From positions 1 to 51,360 of the forward strand of contig CAMLHL010000011.1 of the NCBI GenBank assembly GCA_946479855.1: a stretch of 51,360 nt of DNA. The letters are read 5' to 3'. Every line of letters starts with the position of its first letter. Position 1 is the first letter of the stretch. Under the pieces are notes generated by a model. It had not been told where the DNA came from, searched no databases, and worked only from the letters and a program-made list of their open reading frames with translations. Position numbers and translations under genes: made by a program. This document shows, one piece after another, positions 8,618 to 18,863 of the stretch. Source of the stretch: an uncultured Pseudomonadota bacterium (GTDB taxonomy: Bacteria; Pseudomonadota; Gammaproteobacteria; Burkholderiales; Rhodocyclaceae).

Positions 8618-9355
8618 CTACCCCTCCCTGAAATCGCCCCACAAGGCCTGCATCGCCGCCAAGGCGGCCAAGCCGGCGGTTTCCGTGCGCAGAACGCGGG
8701 GACCGAGGCGCACGGCCTGAAAACCGGCCTGTCGCGCCGCGAGCATTTCCTGCGGGTCCAGCCCCCCTTCAGCCCCGATCAGCAGCTGCACCGCCCTGGC
8801 CGGCGGAATCGCCGCCAGCGTCTGTTCGGCATCCGGCGCCAGCATCAGGCGCCGGACGCCGTCAGCCGGCCGGGCCAGCCAGTTTTCCAGTTTCTCCAGC
8901 GGCGCTACCAGAGGCACCTGGTTACGCCCGCACTGCTCGCAGGCCGACGCGGCCACGCCCTGCCAATGGGCCACCCGCTTGGCGGCACGCTCGCCAGCCA
9001 GGCGCAGCACGCTGCGCCGGCTCTCGACCGGCGCGATGTCGCGGACGCCAAGCTCAACCGCCTTCTGGATGGTGAAATCCATCTTGTCACCGGCCTGCAG
9101 CGCCTGGACCAGGGTGATGGCCAGCGGCGACTCGCGCTCGATATCCTGCCAGGCAGCCAGCTCGGCATAGACGCGATCGCGCTCGATGCGTTCGATATGC
9201 GCCGGATACTCGCCGCCGCGCCCGTCGAAAAGCACCATCGGCGCCCCGGGCGGCAGGCGCAATACACGCACCGCATGGCGGGCCACGGGTTCGGGAAGTT
9301 CGACATGCGCCCCCGGCGAGAGCGCTTCACGGCAGTAAAAACGGGGCAAATTCAT
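8618..9355 (-). CDS. rsmE: 16S rRNA (uracil-1498-N3)-methyltransferase RsmE, 245 aa
   Basis: This SPOUT-class methyltransferase modifies U1498 of 16S rRNA with S-adenosylmethionine. The N-terminal PUA-like part begins MNLPRFYCRE and contains HAVRVLRLPPG. The C-terminal knot region carries the family signatures LLIGAEGGLDPQE and LGPRVLRTETAGLAAL, which build the cofactor pocket. The start at 9355 is chosen because homologues begin at MxxPRFY. A 20-residue upstream extension is AT-rich-derived, does not resemble the family, and overlaps the divergent gene's promoter region. It heads the operon rsmE-pap-argA-yggX. Confidence 0.95.
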   Translation of the reverse strand: MNLPRFYCREALSPGAHVELPEPVARHAVRVLRLPPGAPMVLFDGRGGEYPAHIERIERDRVYAELAAWQDIERESPLAITLVQALQAGDKMDFTIQKAVELGVRDIAPVESRRSVLRLAGERAAKRVAHWQGVAASACEQCGRNQVPLVAPLEKLENWLARPADGVRRLMLAPDAEQTLAAIPPARAVQLLIGAEGGLDPQEMLAARQAGFQAVRLGPRVLRTETAGLAALAAMQALWGDFREG

Positions 9356-9396
9356 CGGTGCTATTATGGGCGAAATGCGTTTTGGAGTGGAGAAAC

Positions 9397-9960
9397 ATGG
9401 TCGCTTTGAACCCACCGGTGTGCGCTTTCGGCCAGCCGGCCATCGACTTCGACCTGCCCGGCGTCGACGGCCGGCGCTACAGCCTGGCCAGCTACCGCGG
9501 CCCGAACGGCCTGCTGGTCATGTTCATCTGCAACCACTGCCCCTTCGTCAAGGCGGTCATCGACCGCCTGATCCGTGACTGCCGCGCTCTGGCCGGCCAC
9601 GGCATCGGCTGTGTGGCGATCATGAGCAACGATGTCACCGCCTACCCTGAAGATTCGCCGGCGGCCATGCGCCGCTGGGCCGCCGAACTCGCTTTTCCCT
9701 TTCCCTACCTCTATGACGAAACCCAGGCCATCGCCAAAGCCTACGGGGCGGTATGCACCCCGGATTTCTTCGGCTACAACGCCCGTCTCGAACTGCAGTA
9801 CCGCGGCCGCCTCGATGCCTCCGGGCGCAACCCGGGGCCGCCCGACGCCCGCCGCGAACTGTATGAAGCCATGTGCGAAATCGCCCGCAGCGGCAAAGGC
9901 CCCAGGGAACAGATCGCTTCGATAGGCTGCTCTATCAAATGGACAGATTTTGCCAGTTAA
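9397..9960 (+). CDS. Thioredoxin-family (AhpC/TSA-like) protein, 187 aa
   Basis: This is a cytosolic redoxin fold with a CNHCPF motif (Cys45 and Cys48), the CxxC seen in a thioredoxin-like family often annotated as peroxiredoxin-like. The N-terminal DFDLPGVDGRRYSLASYRG is the usual AhpC/TSA lead-in, and VCTPDFFGY near residue 120 carries the cis-proline loop (TPD). There is no signal peptide, so it acts in the cytoplasm. The likely role is thiol-disulfide exchange, but the partner is unknown. The ATG at 9397 has a GGAG ribosome site. It diverges from rsmE with about 40 bases between them. Confidence 0.9.
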   Translation: MVALNPPVCAFGQPAIDFDLPGVDGRRYSLASYRGPNGLLVMFICNHCPFVKAVIDRLIRDCRALAGHGIGCVAIMSNDVTAYPEDSPAAMRRWAAELAFPFPYLYDETQAIAKAYGAVCTPDFFGYNARLELQYRGRLDASGRNPGPPDARRELYEAMCEIARSGKGPREQIASIGCSIKWTDFAS

Positions 9961-9979
9961 ATGACATATATAAAAAATA

Positions 9980-10009
9980 TCAGGCCAATAGCACGAGATG
10001 GCGGCCTGA
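9980..10009. repeat. Inverted repeat upstream of the PAS-GGDEF-EAL gene
   Basis: TCAGGCC (9980-9986) and GGCCTGA (10003-10009) are perfect 7-bp arms around a 16-base loop, lying between the thioredoxin-like gene and the diguanylate gene. An AT-rich stretch (tatataaaaaatat) lies just before. It could be an operator or a weak terminator; there is no U-tract after it. Confidence 0.4.
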
Positions 10010-10048
10010 GCTATCATTGAGAGTTACCAACTTGCTGCGCCAACTCCC

Positions 10049-12151
10049 TTGACCCTGCCGGAAACGTCCTCATCGCAATCTGCCGATACCGGCCGTAAAC
10101 TGGCTTATCTCCAGGCCGCGGTATCAAGCATGCCGCAAGGCATCGGCGTGTTCGACGAAAATCTGCGCCTGCAGGTCTGGAATCGGGGATTCGTGAATAT
10201 CCTGAATCTGCCGGCGGAGGCCATCCGGGAAGGCGCGCACTTTTCCGAACTGATCCGGATTTCGGTCGCGCGGGGCGAATACGGTTCCGGCGACATCGAG
10301 CAGATAGTCGACCGATTAACTGCGCAGGCCAGAAAATTCGAGCGCCATACCTACGAGCGCAACAGCCTGCATGGCCAGACTCATCTCGTCCAGAGCGAAC
10401 CGCTATGGATCGATCAGCAGCCGGCCGGTTTCGTCACCACCTATACCGACATCACCGAGCGGCGCACCAGCGCCGAACGTGAGCAGTTGGCGCAAAAGGT
10501 TTATACCCATACCCCGGCCGGCATCATTTTCACCGATGAAGCGCATCGCATCCTGACCATCAATCCGGCCACCACCCAGATGAGCGGCTACGAGTCGTTC
10601 GAATTGATCGGGCAGACCGTCTTCGGCCTGGTCAACCTGGAACAGGACCAGTCCCAGGAAGTGTTCCAGGAAGAGGTGGCCCAGCGCGGCTCGTGGAGCG
10701 GGGAACTCAATGTCACGCGCAAGAATGGCGACAGCTTTCCGGCCGGCACGCGCGTCAATCGGGTCGACGATCCGCAAAGCGGCATGCCAGCCCATTACGT
10801 CTGGATCCTGGCCGACATTACCGAACGCAAGCAAACCGAGGAGCGCATGCGGCACATCGCCCAGCATGATGCGCTGACCGGCCTGCCCAATCGCCTGGCG
10901 CTGCTGATGCGTCTCGCCCAGCTATTGCCGGAATCCCGCCGTCACGGCTGGAAAGTGGCGATCATGTTCCTCGATCTTGACCGTTTCAAGATCATCAACG
11001 ACACGCTGGGGCACCAGGTCGGCGACGAGTTGCTGCGCGAGGTGGCCTGCCGGCTGTCCAGCGTCATTCGCGAAACCGATTTCGTCGCCCGCCTGGGAGG
11101 CGACGAATTCGTCATCATTCTGCCCGGCATCAACGTACCGGCCGATGCCGCAACGGTCGCCGGCAAGATCATCGCCGCCCTGTCGTCGGCCATCGAGGCC
11201 AACGGCCACGAACTGCACACCAGCCCGTCGATCGGCATCAGCATTTTCCCGGACGACGGCCCGGACGGCGACATCATCCTGAAAAACGCCGATACGGCGA
11301 TGTACCACGCCAAGGCGGCTGGCCGGAACAACTACCAGTTCTTTGCCAGCGAAATGAACCTGGCCACTTCCGAGCGCCTGAACATCGAGCACAAGCTGCG
11401 CCATGCCATTGCCCGCAATGAACTGGCCCTGTGCTTCCAGCCCCAGCTACGCGCCGGCGACGTGACGCCGATCGGCGTCGAGGCGCTGGCCCGCTGGCAC
11501 CACCCGACCGAGGGCCTGATCTCGCCGGCCCGCTTCATTCCGGTCGCTGAGGAAAGCGGCCTGATCGTCGACATCGGCGAATGGGTACTGAACAACGCCT
11601 GCCGTGAAATGAAGCACTGGATCGATGCCGGATTGCCGCCGCTGCGCATTGCCGTCAACGTCTCCGCCCGCCAACTGCGCCGGCGCGACTTCTGCGAAAC
11701 CGTGGCCAACGCCCTGATCACCTCCGGCCTCCCCCCCGAACTGCTGGAACTCGAAATCACCGAAAGCTCGGTGATGGAAAGCCCGCAGGAAGCCATCCGG
11801 ATTCTTGAAAGCCTCGGCCGCATGGGCGTCACGCTGGCCATCGACGATTTTGGCACCGGCTATTCCTCTCTCGCCTACCTGAAGCTCTTCCCGATCGATC
11901 ACCTGAAGATCGACCGCTCCTTCGTCGCCGACATCGAAACCGATCTCAACGACCGGGCCATCGCCTTCGGCACCATCGCCCTGGCCCACTCCCTTGGCCT
12001 GCAGGTCATTGCCGAAGGCGTCGAGACCGAGGACCAGCTGGAATTGCTGCGCGCCAACGGCTGCGACGAAGTCCAGGGCTTCCTGTTCAGCAAGCCGCTG
12101 ACCAGCGCCGCCGCCTTCGCCTACCTGCACGCCCGCTGCCCGGCAGAGTAA
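10049..12151 (+). CDS. PAS-PAS-GGDEF-EAL cyclic-di-GMP protein (about 700 aa)
   Basis: Domain order: a first PAS-type sensor (about 15-130, with the common [15 protein letters not shown] opening), a second PAS (about 145-270, [17 protein letters not shown]), GGDEF (about 275-440, preceded by DALTGLPNR) and EAL (about 450-695). The cyclase site GGDEF (near 350-354) and the phosphodiesterase site EAL (478-480) are both intact, together with [30 protein letters not shown] and VIAEGVET. It is therefore potentially bifunctional. No membrane helices are seen, so sensing is cytosolic. The chosen start is a TTG at 10049 without a strong ribosome site, so the true start may lie elsewhere near the first PAS. 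Confidence 0.9.
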   Translation: MTLPETSSSQSADTGRKLAYLQAAVSSMPQGIGVFDENLRLQVWNRGFVNILNLPAEAIREGAHFSELIRISVARGEYGSGDIEQIVDRLTAQARKFERHTYERNSLHGQTHLVQSEPLWIDQQPAGFVTTYTDITERRTSAEREQLAQKVYTHTPAGIIFTDEAHRILTINPATTQMSGYESFELIGQTVFGLVNLEQDQSQEVFQEEVAQRGSWSGELNVTRKNGDSFPAGTRVNRVDDPQSGMPAHYVWILADITERKQTEERMRHIAQHDALTGLPNRLALLMRLAQLLPESRRHGWKVAIMFLDLDRFKIINDTLGHQVGDELLREVACRLSSVIRETDFVARLGGDEFVIILPGINVPADAATVAGKIIAALSSAIEANGHELHTSPSIGISIFPDDGPDGDIILKNADTAMYHAKAAGRNNYQFFASEMNLATSERLNIEHKLRHAIARNELALCFQPQLRAGDVTPIGVEALARWHHPTEGLISPARFIPVAEESGLIVDIGEWVLNNACREMKHWIDAGLPPLRIAVNVSARQLRRRDFCETVANALITSGLPPELLELEITESSVMESPQEAIRILESLGRMGVTLAIDDFGTGYSSLAYLKLFPIDHLKIDRSFVADIETDLNDRAIAFGTIALAHSLGLQVIAEGVETEDQLELLRANGCDEVQGFLFSKPLTSAAAFAYLHARCPAE

Positions 12152-12184
12152 AATCCGGCCTTTGTCATTGAGGCAGGAGTTACC

Positions 12185-13198
<1,014 letters not shown>

Positions 13199-13208
13199 TC
13201 GACCTTCC

Positions 13209-13233
13209 GGCGCGCCGTCCCGGATGGCGCGCC
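13209..13233 (+). terminator. Possible weak terminator hairpin after fbp
   Basis: GGCGCGCC (13209-13216) and GGCGCGCC (13226-13233) are self-complementary arms of 8 bp with a 9-base loop, 10 bases past the fbp stop. No U-tract follows, so it may be a 3'-end stabiliser rather than a terminator. Confidence 0.35.
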
Positions 13234-13262
13234 GCTCGGCCGCTACCGGGAGTTCAGCGAAC

Positions 13263-13279
13263 ATGAATTCAGAATTCAT
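13263..13279. promoter_or_regulatory. Perfect 17-bp palindrome upstream of tkt, candidate operator
   Basis: ATGAATTC-A-GAATTCAT is a perfect 8-1-8 inverted repeat, AT-rich against its GC-rich surroundings, 111 bases upstream of the tkt start. Its size and symmetry are those of a dimeric repressor site. HexR-type regulators of central carbon genes bind AT-rich 17-bp palindromes, but the sequence is not their textbook site. No convincing -35/-10 pair was found; a GATAAT at 13354-13359 is the best -10 candidate. Confidence 0.5.
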
Positions 13280-13390
13280 AAAAACTGATCGGTAGCGAGC
13301 CCGAAAACCGCCTTCCGGCGCAACTCGCCCTACCCAAAATCGGGGTTTTCCCGGATAATTTAGCCTTTTCAGCAGGCTGGATTTCCGGAC

Positions 13391-15397
13391 ATGAGCGTCA
13401 GCACCCTCCCCAAGTTTTCTCCCCTGACCGGCGCCATCCGCGCCCTCGCCATGGACGCCGTCCAGCAGGCGAATTCCGGTCACCCCGGTGCGCCGATGGG
13501 CATGGCGGAAATCGCCGAAGTCCTCTGGCGCCGTCACCTGCGCCACAACCCGGCCAACCCGCAGTGGCCGGACCGCGACCGCTTCGTGCTGTCGAACGGC
13601 CACGGCTCGATGCTGATCTACGCCCTGCTCCATCTGACCGGCTACGATCTCTCCATCGACGACCTGAAGAATTTCCGCCAGTTGCACTCGAAGACGGCCG
13701 GCCACCCGGAATACGGCATTACCGTCGGCGTCGAAACGACGACCGGACCGCTTGGCCAGGGCATTACGAACGCCGTCGGCTTCGCGCTGGCCGAGAAGGT
13801 GCTGGCCGCCGAATTCAACAAGCCCGGTCACACCATCGTCGACCACAACACCTACGTCTTCCTCGGCGACGGCTGCCTGATGGAAGGCGTCTCGCACGAA
13901 GCCTGCTCGCTGGCCGGCACGCTTGGCCTGGGCAAGCTGATCGCCTTCTGGGACGACAACCGCATCTCGATCGACGGCCATGTCGAAGGCTGGTTCACCG
14001 ACCACACCCCGGGCCGTTTCGAATCCTACGGCTGGCACGTCATCGCCGACGTCGACGGCCATGACGCCGAAGCCGTCGAGCAAGCCCTGCTCGCCGCCAA
14101 GGCAGTCACCGACAAGCCGAGCCTGATCTGCTGCAAGACGACGATCGGCGCCGGCGCGCCGAACAAGCAGGGCTCGCACGACTGCCACGGCGCCCCGCTC
14201 GGCAAGGACGAAATCGCCGCCGCCCGCGAGTACATCGGCTGGGAACATGCCCCGTTCGAGATCCCGGCCGACGTCTACGCCGCCTGGGATCGCAAGGCCG
14301 ACGGCGCTGCCGTCGAAGGCGACTGGAACAGCCGTTTCGCCGCCTACCGCGCCGCCTTCCCGGCCGCCGCCGCCGAGTTCGAGCGCCGCGTCATCAAGGG
14401 CGAGTTGCCGGCCGACTGGGCGACGACCAAGGCGACCTACGTCGCCGCCTGCCGCGACAAGGCCGAGAACATCGCCACCCGCAAGGCTTCGCAGAACGCC
14501 ATCGCCGCGCTGGTCCCGGCCGTGCCGGAAATCTTCGGCGGCTCGGCCGACCTGGCCGGCTCCAATCTGACCTTCGTCAAGGGCAGCAAAGGCGTCACCC
14601 GCACCGAGGGCGGCAACTACTGCTACTACGGCGTGCGCGAATTCGGCATGACGGCCATCGCCAACGGCATCGCGTTGCACGGCGGCCTGCTGCCCTACAC
14701 GGCGACCTTCCTGGTCTTCTCCGACTACGCCCGCAACGGCATCCGCATGGCCGCGTTGATGAAGCAGCGCCAGATCATGGTCTATACCCACGATTCGATC
14801 GGCCTCGGCGAGGACGGCCCGACGCACCAGCCGGTCGAGCACATCCCCAGCCTGCGCATCATCCCCAACCTCGACGTCTGGCGCCCGGCCGACGCAACCG
14901 AAACGGCCATCGCCTGGACCTCGGCGGTCGACCGCACCGACGGCCCGAGCCTGCTCGCCCTGTCCCGGCAGAACCTGCCGACCGTGACGCAGAAGGTTGC
15001 CGACGCCGATATCGCCAAGGGCGGCTACGTGCTCTCCGACTGCGCCGGTGAGGCCCTGATCACCTTCATCGCCACCGGCTCCGAAATCAAGCTGGCGCTC
15101 GACGCCCAGGCCGCGCTGGCCGGCGAAGGCATCGCCAGCCGCGTTGTCTCGATGCCCTGCACCAACGTCTTCGATCGCCAGTCCGCCGACTACAAGGCGT
15201 CCGTCCTCGGCAGCAGCGAAAAGCGCGTCGCCATCGAGGCGGCGCATCCGGACTTCTGGCGCAAGTACGTCGGCCTGCACGGTGCCGTGGTCGGCATCAA
15301 CCGCTTCGGCGAATCCGCCCCGGCCGGCCAGCTGTTCGAATTGTTCGGTTTCACCGTCGCCAACGTCGTCAAGACGGCCAAGGCGCTGTTGTCCTGA
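13391..15397 (+). CDS. tkt: Transketolase (668 aa)
   Basis: This thiamine-diphosphate enzyme moves two-carbon units between sugar phosphates in the pentose-phosphate and Calvin pathways. The protein begins [20 protein letters not shown]. It has the substrate and cofactor signatures [27 protein letters not shown], and [18 protein letters not shown] (the GDG...N cofactor motif, with the Asn in [10 protein letters not shown]). The transketolase motif [16 protein letters not shown] lies near residue 475. The length is typical. It is followed 24 bases later by gap behind an AGAGAGGGAG ribosome site, so tkt and gap are probably co-transcribed. Confidence 0.97.
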   Translation: MSVSTLPKFSPLTGAIRALAMDAVQQANSGHPGAPMGMAEIAEVLWRRHLRHNPANPQWPDRDRFVLSNGHGSMLIYALLHLTGYDLSIDDLKNFRQLHSKTAGHPEYGITVGVETTTGPLGQGITNAVGFALAEKVLAAEFNKPGHTIVDHNTYVFLGDGCLMEGVSHEACSLAGTLGLGKLIAFWDDNRISIDGHVEGWFTDHTPGRFESYGWHVIADVDGHDAEAVEQALLAAKAVTDKPSLICCKTTIGAGAPNKQGSHDCHGAPLGKDEIAAAREYIGWEHAPFEIPADVYAAWDRKADGAAVEGDWNSRFAAYRAAFPAAAAEFERRVIKGELPADWATTKATYVAACRDKAENIATRKASQNAIAALVPAVPEIFGGSADLAGSNLTFVKGSKGVTRTEGGNYCYYGVREFGMTAIANGIALHGGLLPYTATFLVFSDYARNGIRMAALMKQRQIMVYTHDSIGLGEDGPTHQPVEHIPSLRIIPNLDVWRPADATETAIAWTSAVDRTDGPSLLALSRQNLPTVTQKVADADIAKGGYVLSDCAGEALITFIATGSEIKLALDAQAALAGEGIASRVVSMPCTNVFDRQSADYKASVLGSSEKRVAIEAAHPDFWRKYVGLHGAVVGINRFGESAPAGQLFELFGFTVANVVKTAKALLS

Positions 15398-15421
15398 TTT
15401 TTTAGAGAGGGAGTTAGATTC

Positions 15422-16450
15422 ATGGCTATCAAGGTTGCAATCAACGGTTTTGGTCGTATCGGTCGCTGCACGCTGCGCGCCATCTACGAGCAGGGCCTGC
15501 AGAACGAGTTCGACGTCGTCGCCATCAACGCCTCCGGCGACCTGGCCACCAATGCCCACCTGCTGAAATACGACACCACGCACGGCCGTTTCCGCACCGC
15601 CGTCGAGACCGAGGGTGAAAACTGCATCATCATCGACGGCAAGAAGATCGCCTTCTACTCGACCAAGAACCCCAAGGACATCAACTGGGCCGACCATGGC
15701 GTCGACCTGCTGCTCGAATGCACCGGCGCCTACACCTCCAAGGCCAAGGCCCAGGCCCTGCTCGAACAGGGCGCCAAGCGCGTGCTGATTTCCGCCCCGG
15801 GCGGTGACGACGTCGATACCACCATCGTCGTCGGCGTCAACGAAGGCGCCCTGAAGGCCGACATGACCGTCGTCTCCAATGCTTCGTGCACGACCAACTG
15901 CCTGGCCCCGGTCGCCAAGATCCTGTCCGACAGCATCGGCATCAAGCAGGGCCTGATGACCACCATCCACGCCTATACCAACGACCAGGTCACCGTCGAC
16001 GTCCGTCACAAGGACCTGCGCCGCGCCCGTGCCGCCGCCGCCAACATCATCCCGACCAAGACCGGCGCCGCCAAGGCTGTCGGCCTGGTGCTGCCGGAGC
16101 TGAAGGGCAAGGTCGACGGTTTCGCGCTACGCGTGCCGACCATCAACGTTTCGCTGGTTGACCTGACCTTCACGGCCGGCCGCAGCACCACCAAGGAAGA
16201 AATCAACGCCCTGATGACCGCCGCCGCCAACGGCCCGCTCAAGGGTGTGCTTGACGTCAACAACGAGCCGCTGGTCTCCTCTGACTTCAACCACACCACC
16301 GTCTCCTCGACCTTCGACGCCACCCAGACCCGTGTCATCCAGGGCGAAGACGGCAGCACGCTGGTCAAGGTGCTGGCCTGGTACGACAACGAGTGGGGCT
16401 ACTCCTGCCGCATGCTTGACGCCGCCCGTGCCTGGATGGCCGCCAAGTAA
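15422..16450 (+). CDS. gap: Glyceraldehyde-3-phosphate dehydrogenase, type I (342 aa)
   Basis: This enzyme interconverts glyceraldehyde-3-phosphate and 1,3-bisphosphoglycerate. The N-terminal Rossmann motif is NGFGRIGR. The catalytic Cys156 lies in [11 protein letters not shown] and its partner His183 in TTIHAYTND. The position after VAIN, usually Asp in NAD-specific enzymes, is Ala here (NASGD, residues 36-40). That Asp normally blocks the NADP 2'-phosphate, so this enzyme may accept NADP, as anabolic or Calvin-type enzymes do. A hairpin terminator follows directly. The neighbouring epd is a paralogue. Confidence 0.95.
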   Translation: MAIKVAINGFGRIGRCTLRAIYEQGLQNEFDVVAINASGDLATNAHLLKYDTTHGRFRTAVETEGENCIIIDGKKIAFYSTKNPKDINWADHGVDLLLECTGAYTSKAKAQALLEQGAKRVLISAPGGDDVDTTIVVGVNEGALKADMTVVSNASCTTNCLAPVAKILSDSIGIKQGLMTTIHAYTNDQVTVDVRHKDLRRARAAAANIIPTKTGAAKAVGLVLPELKGKVDGFALRVPTINVSLVDLTFTAGRSTTKEEINALMTAAANGPLKGVLDVNNEPLVSSDFNHTTVSSTFDATQTRVIQGEDGSTLVKVLAWYDNEWGYSCRMLDAARAWMAAK

Positions 16451-16464
16451 GCTGTTTGTTCGAT

Positions 16465-16494
16465 AAAAGGGGCCGCAAGGCCCCTTTTGTTTCC
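16465..16494 (+). terminator. Rho-independent terminator after gap
   Basis: AAAAGGGGCC (16465-16474), GCAA tetraloop and GGCCCCTTTT (16479-16488), followed by GTTT, make a 10-bp stem ending in a T-run 15 bases past the gap stop. It separates tkt-gap from epd, probably only partially, since epd starts 27 bases later. Confidence 0.85.
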
Positions 16495-16520
16495 CCGGCT
16501 CCCTAAGGCATCAACGGAAC

Positions 16521-17570
16521 GTGCGCCAGAATTCTCCCCTGCGTCTTGCCATCAACGGTTACGGTCGGATCGGCCGCTGCTTCCTGCGTGCCCTGCTCGA
16601 ATCGCCGGTCGCCCACGATTTGCAGGTCGTTGCCATCAACGAACCGGCCAAGCTCGACAGCATGGCCTACCTGACCCGCTACGACTCGACGCACGGCCGC
16701 TTCGCCGGCAGCGTCGACGTTGAAGCGGGTCGCCTGCTGATCGACGGCCAGGCCATCGAAGTGAGCCACGCCCGCACCCCGGAAGAAGTCGACTGGCGCG
16801 GCCTGAACATCGACCTGCTGGTCGAAGCCTCGGGTTGCTACGGTCGACGCCAGGAATTGGCCAGATTCATCGCCGCCGGCTGCCCACGCCTCTTGCTCTC
16901 GCACCCCGGTTTCAGCGCCGACGATGTCGATGCGACCATCGTCGCCGGCATCAATCAGAATAGCCTGACCGGCAGCGAGCGCCTGGTTTCCGCCGCTTCC
17001 TGCACGACCAACGCCATCGTCCCGCTGCTCGCCCTGCTCGACCGCGAAGTCGGCGTCGAACAGGCGCTGCTGACGACGCTGCATTCGGTCATGAACGACC
17101 AACCGCTGATCGACGGCTACCATCACGACGACCTGCGCCGTACCCGCTCGGCGATGCAGTCGATCATCCCGGTGTCGACCGGGCTGGCCCGCGGTGTCGA
17201 GCGCCTGCTGCCGCAGCTGGCCGGCCGCGTCCAGGCCAAGGCGATCCGCGTCCCGACCACCAATGTCTCGGCCATCGACCTGAGCATCAGCACCCAGCGC
17301 CCGGTCTCGGCACACAGTATCAATACGCTGCTCGCCGACGCCGCCAAAGGTTCGCTGAAGAAACTGGTCGCCTATTCCGAGGCAGCGCACGCCTCGATCG
17401 ATTTCAATCACGACCCCCATTCGGCCATCGTCGACGGCAGCCAGACGCGCACCGCCGGCACCCACCTGGTCAACCTGTTCGTCTGGTTCGACAACGAATG
17501 GGGCTTCGCCAACCGCATGCTGGAAGTGGCCGACCACTGGTCGCGCCGGTGGCCACAACAAGATAACTAA
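16521..17570 (+). CDS. epd: D-erythrose-4-phosphate dehydrogenase-like GAPDH paralogue (349 aa)
   Basis: This GAPDH-family enzyme oxidises erythrose-4-phosphate to 4-phosphoerythronate for pyridoxal phosphate synthesis. The catalytic Cys161 is in AASCTTNAIVP (Epd-type, without the second Cys) and His188 in TLHSVMNDQ. Epd hallmarks are VAINEPA after the nucleotide fold, MNDQPLIDGYHHDDLRRTRS and QSIIPVSTGLARGVERLLPQ. It may also have some GAPDH activity. The start is a GTG (MRQNSPLRLA) with a weak ribosome site just after the gap terminator. It leads into pgk 21 bases downstream, the Epd-Pgk order known from other proteobacteria. Confidence 0.85.
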   Translation: MRQNSPLRLAINGYGRIGRCFLRALLESPVAHDLQVVAINEPAKLDSMAYLTRYDSTHGRFAGSVDVEAGRLLIDGQAIEVSHARTPEEVDWRGLNIDLLVEASGCYGRRQELARFIAAGCPRLLLSHPGFSADDVDATIVAGINQNSLTGSERLVSAASCTTNAIVPLLALLDREVGVEQALLTTLHSVMNDQPLIDGYHHDDLRRTRSAMQSIIPVSTGLARGVERLLPQLAGRVQAKAIRVPTTNVSAIDLSISTQRPVSAHSINTLLADAAKGSLKKLVAYSEAAHASIDFNHDPHSAIVDGSQTRTAGTHLVNLFVWFDNEWGFANRMLEVADHWSRRWPQQDN

Positions 17571-17591
17571 CCTCAATCTCTGGAGCAGACA

Positions 17592-18776
17592 ATGAACGTC
17601 ATCAAACTCACCGACCTCGATGTTTCCGGCAAGCGCGTCTTCATCCGCGCCGACTTGAACGTGCCGCAGGACGAGGCCGGCAACATCACCGAGGACACCC
17701 GCATCCGCGCCTCGCTGGCCTCGATCAAGTACTGCCTGGAAAAGGGCGCGGCGGTGATGGTCACCTCCCACCTCGGCCGCCCGACCGAGGGCGAACTGAC
17801 GCCGGAAGACAGCCTGATGCCGGTTGCCGTGCGCCTCGGCCAGCTGCTGCAGACGCCGGTCCGCCTGATCCAGGACTGGGTCGACGGCGGCTTCGAGGTC
17901 AAGCCGGGCGAAGTCGTGCTGCTCGAAAACTGCCGCGTCAACAAGGGCGAAAAGAAGAACAACGAAGAACTGGCCCAGAAGATGGCCAAGCTGTGCGACA
18001 TCTACGTCAATGACGCCTTCGGCACCGCCCACCGCGCCGAAGCGACCACCCACGGCATCGCCAAGTACGCCCCGGTGGCCTGCGCCGGCATCCTGATGGG
18101 CGCCGAAATCGACGCCCTGGGCAAGGCCCTGCACAACCCGAAGCGCCCGCTGGTCGCCATCGTCGGCGGCTCCAAGGTGTCCAGCAAGCTGACCATCCTC
18201 AAGTCGCTGGCCGACAAGGTCGACCAGCTGATCGTCGGCGGCGGCATCGCCAACACCTTCCTGCTCGCCGACGGCAAGCGCATCGGCCAGTCGCTGGCCG
18301 AGCCTGACCTGGTCAAGGAAGCCCACGCCATCATGGACATCATGAAGCAGCGCGGCGCCGAAGTGCCGCTGCCGACCGACGTCGTCGTCGCCGACGAAGT
18401 CTCGGCCCTGGCCCGCGCCAACAAGATCCCGGTCGAGGACGTGCATGCCAACGACCGCATCCTCGACGTCGGCCCGAAGACCGCCGCCAAGCTGGCCGAG
18501 ATTATCGCCAACGCCGGCACCATCGTCTGGAACGGCCCGGTCGGCGTCTTTGAACTGCCGCAGTTCGCCGGCGGCACCAAGATGCTGTCCTCGGCCATCG
18601 CCCATTCCGAGGCCTTCTCGATCGCCGGCGGCGGCGACACGCTGGCCGCCATCGCCAAGTTCCACATCGCCGACGACGTCGGCTACATCTCGACCGGCGG
18701 TGGCGCCTTCCTGGAATTCCTTGAAGGCAAGACCCTGCCGGCCATCGCCGTGCTCGAAGAGCGCGCGGCAAAATAA
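17592..18776 (+). CDS. pgk: Phosphoglycerate kinase (394 aa)
   Basis: This enzyme transfers phosphate between 1,3-bisphosphoglycerate and ADP. The N-terminal substrate motif [13 protein letters not shown] and the [11 protein letters not shown] loop bind the sugar phosphate. The mid-region shows [15 protein letters not shown] and [11 protein letters not shown]. The C-terminal nucleotide site has [10 protein letters not shown] and the glycine-rich [18 protein letters not shown]. The length is normal. A GGAG ribosome site lies 7 bases before the ATG. It lies between epd and pyk. Confidence 0.97.
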   Translation: MNVIKLTDLDVSGKRVFIRADLNVPQDEAGNITEDTRIRASLASIKYCLEKGAAVMVTSHLGRPTEGELTPEDSLMPVAVRLGQLLQTPVRLIQDWVDGGFEVKPGEVVLLENCRVNKGEKKNNEELAQKMAKLCDIYVNDAFGTAHRAEATTHGIAKYAPVACAGILMGAEIDALGKALHNPKRPLVAIVGGSKVSSKLTILKSLADKVDQLIVGGGIANTFLLADGKRIGQSLAEPDLVKEAHAIMDIMKQRGAEVPLPTDVVVADEVSALARANKIPVEDVHANDRILDVGPKTAAKLAEIIANAGTIVWNGPVGVFELPQFAGGTKMLSSAIAHSEAFSIAGGGDTLAAIAKFHIADDVGYISTGGGAFLEFLEGKTLPAIAVLEERAAK

Positions 18777-18789
18777 GTCAAAAAATACG

Positions 18790-18816
18790 GTCGACCGTGG
18801 CATTGCTGCGGTCGAC
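18790..18816. repeat. Inverted repeat between pgk and pyk
   Basis: GTCGACCG (18790-18797) and CGGTCGAC (18809-18816) are 8-bp arms with an 11-base loop in the 87-base gap between pgk and pyk. The left arm lies inside the 10-bp palindrome CGGTCGACCG. No T-run follows, so it may be a processing or regulatory hairpin rather than a terminator. Confidence 0.45.
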
Positions 18817-18863
18817 GCGAAAAAACGCCCAAAACCAAATAAAAACCAGGGAAGGGAAGAGAC

